From: Lytechinus pictus | Lineage: Eukaryota > Echinodermata > Echinoidea > Temnopleuroida > Toxopneustidae | Reading direction: 5' to 3' | DNA length: 64,000 nucleotides | Assembly: GCF_037042905.1 (NCBI RefSeq) | Contig: NC_087258.1 | Coordinates: forward strand, 8,472,501-8,536,500 | In this document: piece after piece, positions 9,822 to 20,105 of the stretch | Layout of the letters: each line of letters begins with the position of its first letter | How positions within the stretch are numbered: position 1 is the stretch's first letter | Notes under the pieces: model-generated | Seen by the model: the letters and a program-made list of their open reading frames with translations, nothing else | Told to the model about the DNA's origin: nothing | The model's database searches: none | Made by a program: the position numbers and the translations under genes

Positions 9822-10310
9822 GTGCCGCGGAGGGGACCCCCATTTTTACACTCAAATTTCCGTTCCGAGGCATAGCATTTTTGTCTTATTGAGAAAAAGA
9901 ACAAAGAAAGCCGCTCCAGAGCATAGCATTTTCTTCTTCTCGAAGAAAAAGAAGAAAAAAATCCGCTCCAGGGCTTCGCATATTTTCCGTTACGCCGTTC
10001 CGGTCGCAATTTTGGTGAAAAGCGGCCGCAGCTCGCTGTCCGACCATCGCCTCTGCGCTAGCGCGCCCGTCAGTCGTGCCGCCGGGCTAGCTGCAAGTAC
10101 GTTCCATAGGGATGCATACGCACTCGCACGCAGGCGACCCGTTCCAAGGACCCCCGTTTTCACAAACATTTGTAGTTCCGAAGCCCGTTCCGAGGACCCT
10201 CCTTTTTACAATAAGCCCGCTCCAAGGCCCCCGTTTTTTGTCTCGCCCGCGGCACACCCCTACCACTTTTTTGGTCGAGTGCCCCCCCCCCCCCCCGGGA
10301 CCACACGACC
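9822..10310. repeat. Degenerate ~45-bp C-rich repeat
   Basis: About seven or eight loose units, each with CCG(T/C)TCC followed by a purine run and then GCATAGCATTTT or GGACCCCC-TTTT. Examples begin near 9862, 9911, 9961, 10139, 10189 and 10219. GC-rich and AT-rich halves alternate, and a C15 run lies at 10284-10298. Long frames across it on both strands reflect composition and repetition only. Confidence 0.6.
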
Positions 10311-10390
10311 CTGCATGGGTACTGAAAGGGGGAAGGCTGGGCTTACCCATGCATATAGGCACATAAAAATATGCCCATGTTGGTAACACG

Positions 10391-10906
10391 TGGGAAATCT
10401 TGGTAAATCCTTATGGTATATTATCTAGGTTATAATTATAGGTTAGTTTTTAAAACATGAGATGTATAATTATATTGTATTACATTTTGTGCCCAAATTT
10501 GACATTTGGAGCCCTTAAAAACTTTTAAATGACCTGTATACGACTTTATAACCATGCGATCCATATATTTACATTTTATATTTCATCAGCTTAAATTTAA
10601 TACCAAACATGTGTTTTTCTGTCAAATAGAAAATCATAATTAAGAGGAATGTGAAAAATACTCGTGGCTTATGGCTTATGACGTCAATACAAAATGCTTA
10701 AGGGTGCCCAGGTGACACCCTTTGGATTCTTGAAGGTCATGACGGTCGTTTTATGGTTTTAATGGATTATGATAAACTAAAAGTTGAGTTGTTTGACTTG
10801 CGGCGTCACCAAAATAGTCAAAAGGGAGGTTTTCGTATCCACTACGCAGACATTTTCTATATATAACGTTAAGAATCTTTTGTCAAAAGCCTTTCATTGC
10901 AAAGAA
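10391..10906. other. Unassigned AT-rich sequence
   Basis: No ORF, known repeat or RNA gene was seen. A small CACC-rich inverted motif (GGGTGCCCAGGTGACACCC) lies near 10704-10722. Confidence 0.4.
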
Positions 10907-11880
10907 GCCTTTGTCGAAAATCGGTGAATCAAAACAGCAGTGTCGTCCTGGACTCTTGACAAACGACATATTTGCAACTTTTGTCAGCTCCGAATTTTAG
11001 GACTATCATCTGTCCCGGTTCATAAATTTTCGTCAAAGTCCTTTGATCTGTTCTTTGTGATTTGACGGGAAATTTCAATAGATTTGGCATATTGTAGAAT
11101 CCGTCCCCGTTACAAAACTCGCTGATATTACTTTTTGGGCCGACAGCTGTGACGAATTACTTCATTTGGAAATCTGTATACTTGAGGAATTTGATGATTT
11201 CGCAAAGGCTTTCAGCCGGGCTAGAGGAAACGTGAGTTGGTTTTCCGAATCTGTTTGGAAGATCGTTTCCAAGACGACTGTTCTCACTACACGTAGTTTC
11301 AACTATACTAGTTTCCAGTCAACTAGTTTTGGGATAGTAATGAGAACGGTGAGTGTCACATGCGGTTGTATCCCGTTATCATGATTATATAAAGGAAATA
11401 TGAGTGGGCATTTTTAACTTCAGTACAATCGAACATGCTCTAGTTTCTCATGAAAAGAAATAATAATGAATATATTCTCGAATATGTTAATGTATATGAG
11501 AAGTATCAGCCTGGTCAAACTGAAATGAGCCAGAAAACACAAAAAAAATATATAAATGAAATTATGAGAAAATCACGTCAGCCAAGCTCTTACGTAACAA
11601 AAGCTGATGCATTGATTGATGTACATGGATGGACAATAAACAACAGTTATTTTATTCCGTTTTTGCACTGCCACGCAGATCGAACGAATACAGTCAATGT
11701 ATTCAAAATACCCGGCAATGACAATGTACAGCTGGGAGGTCTTTGTCGAATATTGGTGAACCGGAACAGCAGTTTCTTTCTAAGTTTCGGAGCTGACGAA
11801 AAATCGCATGTACTGTATGTCGTCTGTCCAGAGTCCAAAACGAAACTGCTGCTTTGATTCGCCAATTTTCGACAAAGACT
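10907..11880. repeat. Fold-back element with ~140-bp arms
   Basis: The segment 10907-11041 and the reverse complement of 11738-11880 are diverged copies of each other. Shared blocks include TTTGTCGAAAAT, GGTGAATCAAA-like, CAGCAGT, GGACTCTTGACAAACGACAT-like, GTCAGCTCCGAA and CGGTTCA. Each arm is itself partly palindromic, with TTTGTCGA at one end and a TCGACAAAG-like block at the other. The ~700-bp middle has no coding frame I recognise. A non-autonomous DNA transposon is likely, but class and exact ends are not resolved. Confidence 0.5.
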
Positions 11881-11899
11881 TCTAGTTTGGCCATTGTCA

Positions 11900-13440
11900 T
11901 GAATGGCATTTGACAATACATTTTCCATGTTCGTGAAAGCGTTCTGCGTTATGGTGCGGAAACCCACTATTGCCTTGAGGGCACGTTACATTCCTTTTCT
12001 ATTGATTGTAGTGATAATAATTGTTTAATCTCTTCTATTTGTTTATATTTACGCTGCACTATCTATAGTTTCCACTTATGCAACTACGTATTTTGTTTTT
12101 ACAAAAAACATTTTATGTGTATATGTTATTACTTTTTATACAGGACCAAGATGTAAAAAAATGTCCCATACATTCCGATCTTCTTATCATGTTAAGACAT
12201 ATTTGATTATTAAAGTAAATAAATAAATGAATGAATATCCTATGTACAACTTTATAATCTTGTCCCTTTACTTGTTAATAACCCCTATGTGCTGAATTCT
12301 CTTTATGTTTTTTCTTTTCTTCTTTTTTCTTTCTCTTCACATTCTTCACGTTTCTACAACAGTTGTCCATGATAATGCATTGGTAAAAAATGAATAGAAG
12401 TCTATAAATTCCAACAACAGAGGACCTCAAAAATATGTTCAAAATTAAAGTTGTTGAGCGTTCCGGTGAACGAAAAATAAAATGATCGTCAAAATGTTAT
12501 CAACTAGATCATAAATAAATGGAATTAAGTCTTTTTTTACAAAAATTTTTAAAATTCCTGATGCCGCCACAGAACAGGACTATATTTTGTAATTTCTAAC
12601 CTACCTTAGATTTGATTCTATATTGCGTTGCACTACTTTGAAATTAGTTGGTCAATTCTTGAACAGTTCTTACCAACGTTTAGTCGCATGTTGTGGGCAT
12701 ATTTAGTACCCGTTTACCAACAGCAAAGTTGGCATAATAGCAAATTCCTTTATGTTCACAATTTAAAAAATAACTATATATTTTAACACAATAGTGTAAT
12801 TCTATCTTCTGCTTTCTGATTTTCATTTCGCCTTATTTTTTTCCAATCAATACTACCTCCATTGTATTATAACTTTCGAAAAATCTTTGGAAATAAATGG
12901 TGAATTGAATTGAAATTTATTATATGCATCTGCACCCATTTATTTATGCTATTATTATTACCTATATTTTATTTGTGTCGTTCTAATCTTTATTGGATCT
13001 TTATTTCAATTTGTAGCCTATGTACTTAATCAATCTGTTACATTTTTTATCTTCCCTTAAAAAAGTGAGACCGACTAGTGCCCAAGATCGGGTTTATTCA
13101 ATAATGATTTTTATTTGAAGAAAAATTCGGTTCCAGTTTGGTATTCCATAACAAGTGCACCGTAATTTGGCTTTCCATACCCTGCCTGATCGGTCAGATG
13201 CAAATCTTTTGTTTTTACGGACAAAGTTTTGAATAATTTGATGAGATTGACAACAGTCATCAGGATGGCATCTCAACTGATTAGTAAGGTAAGATAGAAG
13301 CATTAGACTTAGGTGACCCCGGAGAATAGGAGACCTTTTATTTGTATGCAATCTTATTCAAAATGTAGCTGAGCTGAAGGCCAAGGCAGCAGGCCCTAGC
13401 TCAAAGAACTCCAGCCCGGCGGCGGCGGCGGAGTTCAGAG
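11900..13440. other. Unassigned AT-rich region
   Basis: No convincing gene. A stretch ending near 12235 with tandem AAATAAATAAATG resembles the 3' end of a LINE or gene transcript on the plus strand, but nothing coding precedes it. A (CGG)n-rich patch lies at 13415-13432. Confidence 0.35.
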
Positions 13441-13449
13441 CTAAGGCAT

Positions 13450-13745
13450 GAATACGGTCACGACTCGCGGGGAAAAATACCGCCGCACGCGCGCCTAGCC
13501 TAGACTAGAGGCGTCTGGGGAGTAAAAGTCATCTAGGCCTACTCTACGTAGGCTTACTCCCCATGACGCCTGGCACGGCAAGGCAAAGGGCCACACGAAG
13601 GAGAGTTTTTGGAGAAAACAATGTTGCTCCAAAATACTTGATTTGCTAGCCACACAAAAAAATACTTGATTTGCTAGCCACACACTTATGTACATGGACA
13701 ACAAGTTAAAATCCCCATTAGCCAATAAATATATATATAGAGTTA
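13450..13745 (-). repeat. Hairpin repeat family, copy 1
   Basis: An inverted copy of 22683-22915. It shares the hairpin at 13509-13571, the following CACGGCAAGGCAAAGGGCC-like block, GGAGAAAACAATGTTGCTCC, and CACACTTATGTACATGGAC. The hairpin stem is about 17 bp (AGGCGTCTGGGGAGTAA against TTACTCCCC-AT-GACGCCT) with one bulged base. A small local duplication of ATACTTGATTTGCTAGCC is unique to this copy. Family unknown. Confidence 0.7.
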
Positions 13746-13889
13746 CCAAAAGGTCGGCCGATCCACTGAGCAAAATTGCTATGGGCAAATGAAAAGCCAA
13801 TTGCAAGTGCGTAAACAGTGTGCATTGCCACCATCGTCTGTTCTCGACGGCAAAAATGAGCATTGAAATGCTTTTCCTCAGCAAATTAG

Positions 13890-14560
13890 TTCATCTTAGT
13901 GAAAAAAATTAGGCCCTGTGTTTTCTATATGTAAATTGACTTATGTGGGATGAAGTGTCTTACCTTCATGTGGTATCGAAAGTGACGTTTGGAGGTTAAA
14001 TCCACGAGAAATCCACAGAGTTTCGTCGCGTGTATTCGCTATGGAGAAAAATGCGTGCGATCGCATGCGTTATTGCAAGCTCGAGACGGCGCTGTTGAAC
14101 TTGGTCTGGAAATTCATAAAAAATAAACAAAAATCCTTGAGTAGGCTCACAATAAAATCATAAAAAATAGGCTTTATGGCTAAAACGGTAGTTCTCTTGC
14201 CCACACATATCATACTTGTTGTTGCGTAAGAAATCCTTTTTTCATGATAAAAATATAGCAATAAATGTTTTAAAAATTATGTTTTCCACATGGAATATGT
14301 TTGAAACATCTATATTAGAAGAAAAATGTGTTTTTTTAATGAATTCAAACTAAAATGAAGTTTATACATGCCTGTACTTTTTCATACTACTCAAAAAACT
14401 AAATGGGCCGTCAATCAACGTTGGTTACCTCGGCAAGTAGGCGTGGTCTATCGTGAAGTTCGCTGGTGACGTACCTTTCTCGCTAGACTTTACTCAGCCG
14501 CCGAATTTACTTCATTCTCCGCGCACGTGCAACTGCAACTTATTATCGTCACTGCACTGC
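13890..14560. other. Unassigned sequence
   Basis: AT-rich, with a 63-codon minus-strand frame at 14070-14261 that shows no family signature. Nothing firm is seen here. Confidence 0.3.
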
Positions 14561-15030
14561 TGGTGTTTGCCGCATTGAGGACAGATGAAACAATTCAGAT
14601 AGAGTTGCGCGTGTACAATGAGTGAAATAGCGCGATCGTTTCATGATCGAATGAAACAGTGTGCCTGTCGAGATAAAATTCATCTGTCATGTTATTTTCT
14701 ATCGTGTTTTATGCAACTGCAATTGATTTGTTATATAATTTTTTCTTTGATATTTCCTGTATATGTATGTATGAATTTTATTTGAAGTGAATGAATCATG
14801 CTGGTGTCCTTGCCATTGAGGACAGATGAAGATGAAATAGAGTTGTGCGTGTACAAGGAGTGAAACAGCGCGATTGTTTTATGATCGAATGAACAGTGTG
14901 CCTGTCGAGATAAAATTTATCTGTCATGTTATTTTCTATGATGTTTTATACAACTGCAATTAATTTTTTTTTTTTTTTTCTGTGATATTTTCCTGTTAAT
15001 GTATGAATTTTATTTGAAGTGAATTATTAT
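14561..15030. repeat. Tandem duplication, period 241 bp
   Basis: Two adjacent copies (starting 14561 and 14802) share TTGAGGACAGATGAA, GAGTTG(C/T)GCGTGTACAA, ATGATCGAATGAA, CAGTGTGCCTGTCGAGATA and ATGAATTTTATTTGAAGTGA. The copies differ by scattered substitutions and small indels, so the duplication is not recent. No coding frame. Confidence 0.85.
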
Positions 15031-16039
15031 AAAGATTAATCCAAAACAAACCTAAATAATTGTCGGCTTCATTGTATTCGTGATGAACAAGTTAAGGTAT
15101 AAAAAAATTATGCTTATTTTTTGTATTTGAATGACTTTAAGTAAATTGGAATTGAAAAGGACGTTAAGTGTTTCCTGTTCAGTGCAATTTTTGTTTTCTT
15201 TTTTTCATTTCACATTCTCGGGATGCGAACCTCCACTATAATTATAATTAATGAATACCATTATAAACAAAAATATTTGAAAAATAAAGACTCGCAAAAA
15301 TTTTAATACTAGTGCAACGGTGATTTTTTTTATTTTGTTGTTTCATTTACTGGAAGGTACGACAGACAAATACCCGGTGTAGATCAAAATTTTGCTAATG
15401 GGGGGGGGGGGGGACTACAATTTTTCTCCCCGATCTGCGCCGTAAAAAAAAAAAAAAAAAAAAAATCGCACCGCCAGTAGGTGGGATTGCCGCCGCCCAT
15501 AATTGGGTCCGGCACCTGGATCTGCCTATGGAATGGATGAGGAATAAGGAAAGGGGAGACAAATAAAGGTGCCCCCTCCCTTAATATATCAAATATTTGT
15601 TAGTGCATGATTTTGTCGTTCATTCTCAAGTGAGGACTTATTTTTCAACTTTTCCCAGGAATTTTGTGTATGGAATGATTTTTTCCTAGCATACTAGGTC
15701 TTGAATGCCCCCACTTTGGAAAATTCTGGATCAGCCCCTGTCAAAGTGTATATAGATGAAACTAAACTTGAATAGGGCTCCACATTAATGATTTTCAAAA
15801 TTTAGCCATTTCCTTTTTTCCCCGTTTAACACTGTGAGGTGAATAATTCAAATGCTTTCACCATCGCTACCATAGAAGGATCCAGGGGGCGGTCACCCCC
15901 CCCCCCCCCCCTGTTGGCGGATTAAAGACCAAAAAATGGAGAAAGGAAGAAGAAACAGAAGGAAAAGAGAGTGGAAAAGGAAGAGGGGAAAAGGGAGGGA
16001 GAAAAGTGAATAAAATTAGGGAGGGGAGACTTTGATGAT
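15031..16039. other. Intergenic, homopolymer runs
   Basis: No gene seen. There are G13 near 15402, A22 near 15446 and C14 near 15897 runs. A purine-rich stretch lies near 15937-16030. Confidence 0.4.
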
Positions 16040-17890
16040 TTAAAAGAACATGCAAAATTGAAATTTTCGCTCGCGCTTCGCACTCGCATTGCTCATTTTC
16101 GATGAGTACACAATTATTGCTCAATAGGCTGATATATATGAGCTTGACATTTAAGCTTTGCAGTCAAAATACAAAACATATACTGTACGGTCAGCTAGGA
16201 CATTGAACTTTCATTATTCTTTTTTATTTATACCTCGGTCACATTTGCTCTGCGGCGGCCGTACGGAGAGTCGAAACAGCCGTTTTATTCATTTTTATTC
16301 AAACCACCTATATTTAGCTGGCACAAAAAAATGTTTAAACGACTGTTTTCTACTAAAAGTGTGACTGAGGTATAACGAATCAATAAAAAAGTGCTTTGTA
16401 AAATATTCGTTTTATGATCTGAGTATCAACATTTTTAGCTCACGCTGTGCCCTAGCATTATTTCATTTGTGGAGTACCTATCCTCTTCATGTAGGCCGTA
16501 TTCCATAAATTTATCAAAATATAACTTTTTAAGGTCTGATTGTCAAATCTTATCAGCTAGCATTGCACGCACGTGCTTAAATTGGTGAGTTATGTATACC
16601 TCAAATATATATAAATCAAAGTACTTAAAATCGCCTTTTCATGACAGTTTTTTTAGTTAATAATAAGTTTATTAAATTAAAAATTTGCTCGCAATTGCCG
16701 TTCGCATTAATTTCTAAAAGTACGTTACCGGTAATTAATGCATCATATTCATAATTACAAAAGTGCTTATAATGTCCAGGGTTAACACTTTAATATCAAC
16801 AAATTTAGAGCTCTCATTAGGCTTATTAGATTAGTAAATAAGATAATAATAACATTTCATTAATTCCTAATACCGTAATTAAGTTGTCACTTTTTCAAAA
16901 TGGAAGATCGACATGTTTCTTTTTGCGCTTGGGAAGAGGAATCGGAAGACATTCATAATTATGATGAAAAAATGTCCTTAGAATGTCCCGGTCCTAGGCC
17001 AGAATAACTTCAGCTCATGCTTTGCATTCGCCTCATTTTTTAAGAGCAATCCATGTCCACTTTACGATTATTTTCCTGCACAGTGCAGTGCTTAATTTGA
17101 CCTTTTCACATCGGAATATCCAATATTATCAGTTCGCGCTTCGCGCTCGCATTATTGATTTTCTGTGATAAAAAGTGTATTAAGAATGCACAAATTCTAG
17201 AACACGCATGTTTATTGAGACGGGCTGCTTATCCTTTATTGAAAACAGCATGCTTAAATTATCTCGCTTCAGATTAGAATATAAAAAAAATTCTTCTCGC
17301 TCTTGCATTATAAAATAATGTAAGACGGTAACCAATTACCCACCCTTTTCACGATTTAGAAAATAATGTAAGACGGTAACCAATTACCCACCCTTTTCAC
17401 GATTTAGAAAACATAAATATAAAATAGTGTTCCTTTTTAGGTCTATAAATCTCAATTGTTATCCGCTCACGCTTCGTGCTCCCACTGTGTTCTGTTCATA
17501 CACAAAGTGCTTGGAATGTCTATTTTTATGGTCAGAATTTCAAACATTTTAGCTCGAGCTTTGCGCTCGCATTATTTTGATTGAAATATGCATCGTCTTC
17601 TTGGCTAACTGTAAACCGCCATTAGCAAGTCCCTTTTCGATCAGGCCAGAACGTATATTTCTCTCTTTTCTTACTTACTTTTTTTTTTGCTCCTTCGCGC
17701 TCGCAGCAATTTTAGTAAAATACGCATCTTGTTCAATTTCACAAACATTGCCCAGAATGTTCAATTTTGAGGATAAAAAACATGAAATTTCAAAAATATT
17801 TTAGCTCGCGCTTCGCACTTGCACTTTAGGGGCTATGAGATTATTGTATATTGTGTATGCTGTTTAATGAGAATAAAGAAGTGACTGTTT
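16040..17890. repeat. CGCGCTTCGCGC repeat block, copy A
   Basis: A degenerate array with GCTCGCGCTTCGCGCTCGCA-like motifs every ~110-300 bp (near 16068, 16688, 17013, 17135, 17463, 17551, 17690 and 17804). Between them recur CATGATNACAAAAAGTGCTTAGAATGTCC-type and TTTAGGTCTAAAT blocks. From ~16670 onward the block lines up in the same order and orientation with 18890-20105. No protein frame. It is a dispersed repeat of unknown class. Confidence 0.75.
17312..17407. repeat. Perfect 48-bp tandem duplication
   Basis: Two identical 48-bp copies (17312-17359 and 17360-17407), each beginning AAAATAATGTAAGACGG and ending CACGATTTAG, within an otherwise strongly diverged repeat block. Confidence 0.95.
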
Positions 17891-17969
17891 GGACTACCCC
17901 TATTAACTTTGAGCGGCTGATTGTGGAAAATACGGGTGCAAATATTTTTCGGCCCCTTCCCCGGTTTAT

Positions 17970-18355
17970 TTCCAATTTGTCTAATTGCCAACTCGTCTAC
18001 TATCGTTTGGTCCATCAGTTCGTCAACTCACCACATAGTCTTTTTTTTTCATTTAGTCTAATGCCATTCCGTCTAATGACCAGTGGACCCAAAAGCCATT
18101 TGGTCCATATACCATTTCATCTAATTGGACTATAAGTGTATTATTGTGCAAAATGAATGAAAATAAAATGGGTATTAGACCAACCGGTTATGAGACTAAA
18201 TGGTCATAGACGAGATGGTTATTAGACGAAGTGATGATTGGACCAAATGGTTAATGGACCAATGGCTGTTAGACGAAATGTTGATGGACAGATTGGCATT
18301 AGACTAAATGAAAGTAGACCATGTAATGAGTGGACAAGTTGGCCGCAGACGAATT
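17970..18355. repeat. Inverted array of ~16-bp ATTAGACGAAATGG units
   Basis: On the right (18166-18352) units resembling ATTAGACGAAATGGT repeat about every 15-17 bp. On the left (17970-18133) the same motif is present on the other strand (CCATTTGGTCCAT, CATTCCGTCTAAT). The centre is near 18150. The whole could fold into an imperfect long hairpin. No coding capacity. Confidence 0.75.
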
Positions 18356-18889
18356 GGCACCCCCCCCCCTATTGGCGATAGATCCGCCCATGCACTACTA
18401 CTTCTTTCTTATCTCATTATGATCTCTCAGTTCCATATCCCCCCTCTCTCTCACTTTTTCTACGAGGACTCTTTTATCGTATGCATATCTTCCTTCGATT
18501 TCCTCCCCCCTCTCTCTTTCCCTCTCATGACTGCTGTTCCTTTATAGTTAATTCCCCTCTTTTCTCTCAAACCCCCTTTCTGTCTCAACATATTTGCCCC
18601 CCCCCCTTGGCATCTCTCCCATTCGTGAATTTCATTCAATTATTCTACCCCTTTCAATATCTCCAACATGCTTCTATACTCCTCAATGTGCCATACACAC
18701 CTTGAGAGAGAAAAAAAAAACCCTCAAGAGATATATGGGCAGAAATAGCATGGGTCAAAGAAAGAAGCATTAATGGTTCAAGATTATGGGATTCACAGAA
18801 TTTAATGCATATGTAGAGTAAATACATGGTTATAATGTAGTAACATATTGATAATGGCAGTTAAAAGGAGGGTAATCCTTGTGACTTGG
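18356..18889. other. Pyrimidine-rich tract and unassigned sequence
   Basis: Positions 18395-18710 are strongly C/T-rich on the plus strand with several C runs, giving spurious frames. The remainder is ordinary AT-rich sequence. Confidence 0.5.
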
Positions 18890-20105
18890 CCTTATAAAAA
18901 TTTTGGCTCGCGACTTGCGCTCGCATAAACGGTTAAAAATATTACCTGATACATCATATTCATAATTACAAAAGTGCTTGAAATTTCCAGTTTTCATACC
19001 ATGTTATCATCAGATTTCGCGCCTCATTAGGCATTTATAGATCAGATATTAATTTTAATGGTTAAATTGTCCTTTCTGTTTCATCTCGCTCTTAGCAAGA
19101 GGAATAGGAAGATATTCATCACTTTCATGTCCCGGTCCTTTGTCAAATCTATCAGCTCTTTATTAAGTGCGATCCAAATCCACCTCACAAAGTACTTGAG
19201 CTGAAATTGACCCCTTTTTCAGATCAGAATGTCAAATATTTTAAGGTCGCGCTTCGCGCTCGCTTTGATTTTCAATTTCATGTTAAAATATATATTCAGA
19301 ATGCCTAGATTGTAGGCCTAAATCGGAAACACGCGAGCGCATGTCTATCTAGATACTCAACTTGTTAGTATTTCAACCATTATCCAGTTTCTGAAAAACA
19401 AAATTCTGCTAGCGCTTTGTGCTCGCATTTTTTATGTAGGAAGAACCCCTATTACTCATCCTTATTATACAAAACAGGAATAGAGTGTCCCATTTTTTAG
19501 GTCTAAATGTCGATTTTTTTTCCGCTCGCGCTTCGCGCTCGCATTAATTGTTTTATAACGACGATCCTGTTCATGGTCACAATAATTGATTAAAATTTTC
19601 CATTCTTTATGTAGAAGTGTAAAAAAAATATCGGCTCGCGCTTGCATTATTTTATTGTTGAAATATGTAACGTCTCCATGGCTAAGTGAAATAAGCAGTC
19701 CTTAACAGGTACCTTTTTGATCAGTTCAAAACGTATACAAAAATCTTATGCTCGCGCTAATTTGCGCGAGCATTATTAAAGTAACAAAGATCGGCAATTT
19801 AACATCCTTTCCATGATGATTTAAAAGACATGACTAGACATGTCTCGTTTTTAGGTCTAAATCTTCCAATTTTGTGCTCGCGCTTAGCATCAATTGCTAA
19901 GTTATATACCTATCCTGTTTAAGTTACAAAAAGTGCCTATGATTTCAATTCTGTTCGCACTTCGCGTTCTTAGTAATTATTTAGTTGCATACACATCTTT
20001 TTCATGATAAACATTGCCCAGAAATTTCAAACTTTGGGGAAAAACATATTTTTTTTAATAAATTAGCGCGCACTATATAAAAAGGGTTATGATATTATAT
20101 ATTTA
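18890..20105. repeat. CGCGCTTCGCGC repeat block, copy B
   Basis: Direct, diverged copy of ~16670-17890. Matching anchors in order: CATCATATTCATAATTACAA (18953 vs 16742), GTCCCGGTCCT (19129 vs 16985), the CGCGCTTCGCGCTCGC motif (19246 vs 17135), TTTTTAGGTCTAAAT (19493 vs 17434) and ACATTGCCCAGAA (20009 vs 17745). It has at least one extra internal unit near 19740-19960. Confidence 0.75.

Noticed and set aside
9814-10389. 190-codon and ~100-codon frames in the C-rich repeat
   Set aside because: Frames are open on both strands because of composition and short repeats; Pro/Arg-rich translations with no domain.
17577-18135. Small frames in the repeat block at 17.6-18.1 kb
   Set aside because: They cross diverged repeat units and show no similarity between the two duplicated blocks at protein level.
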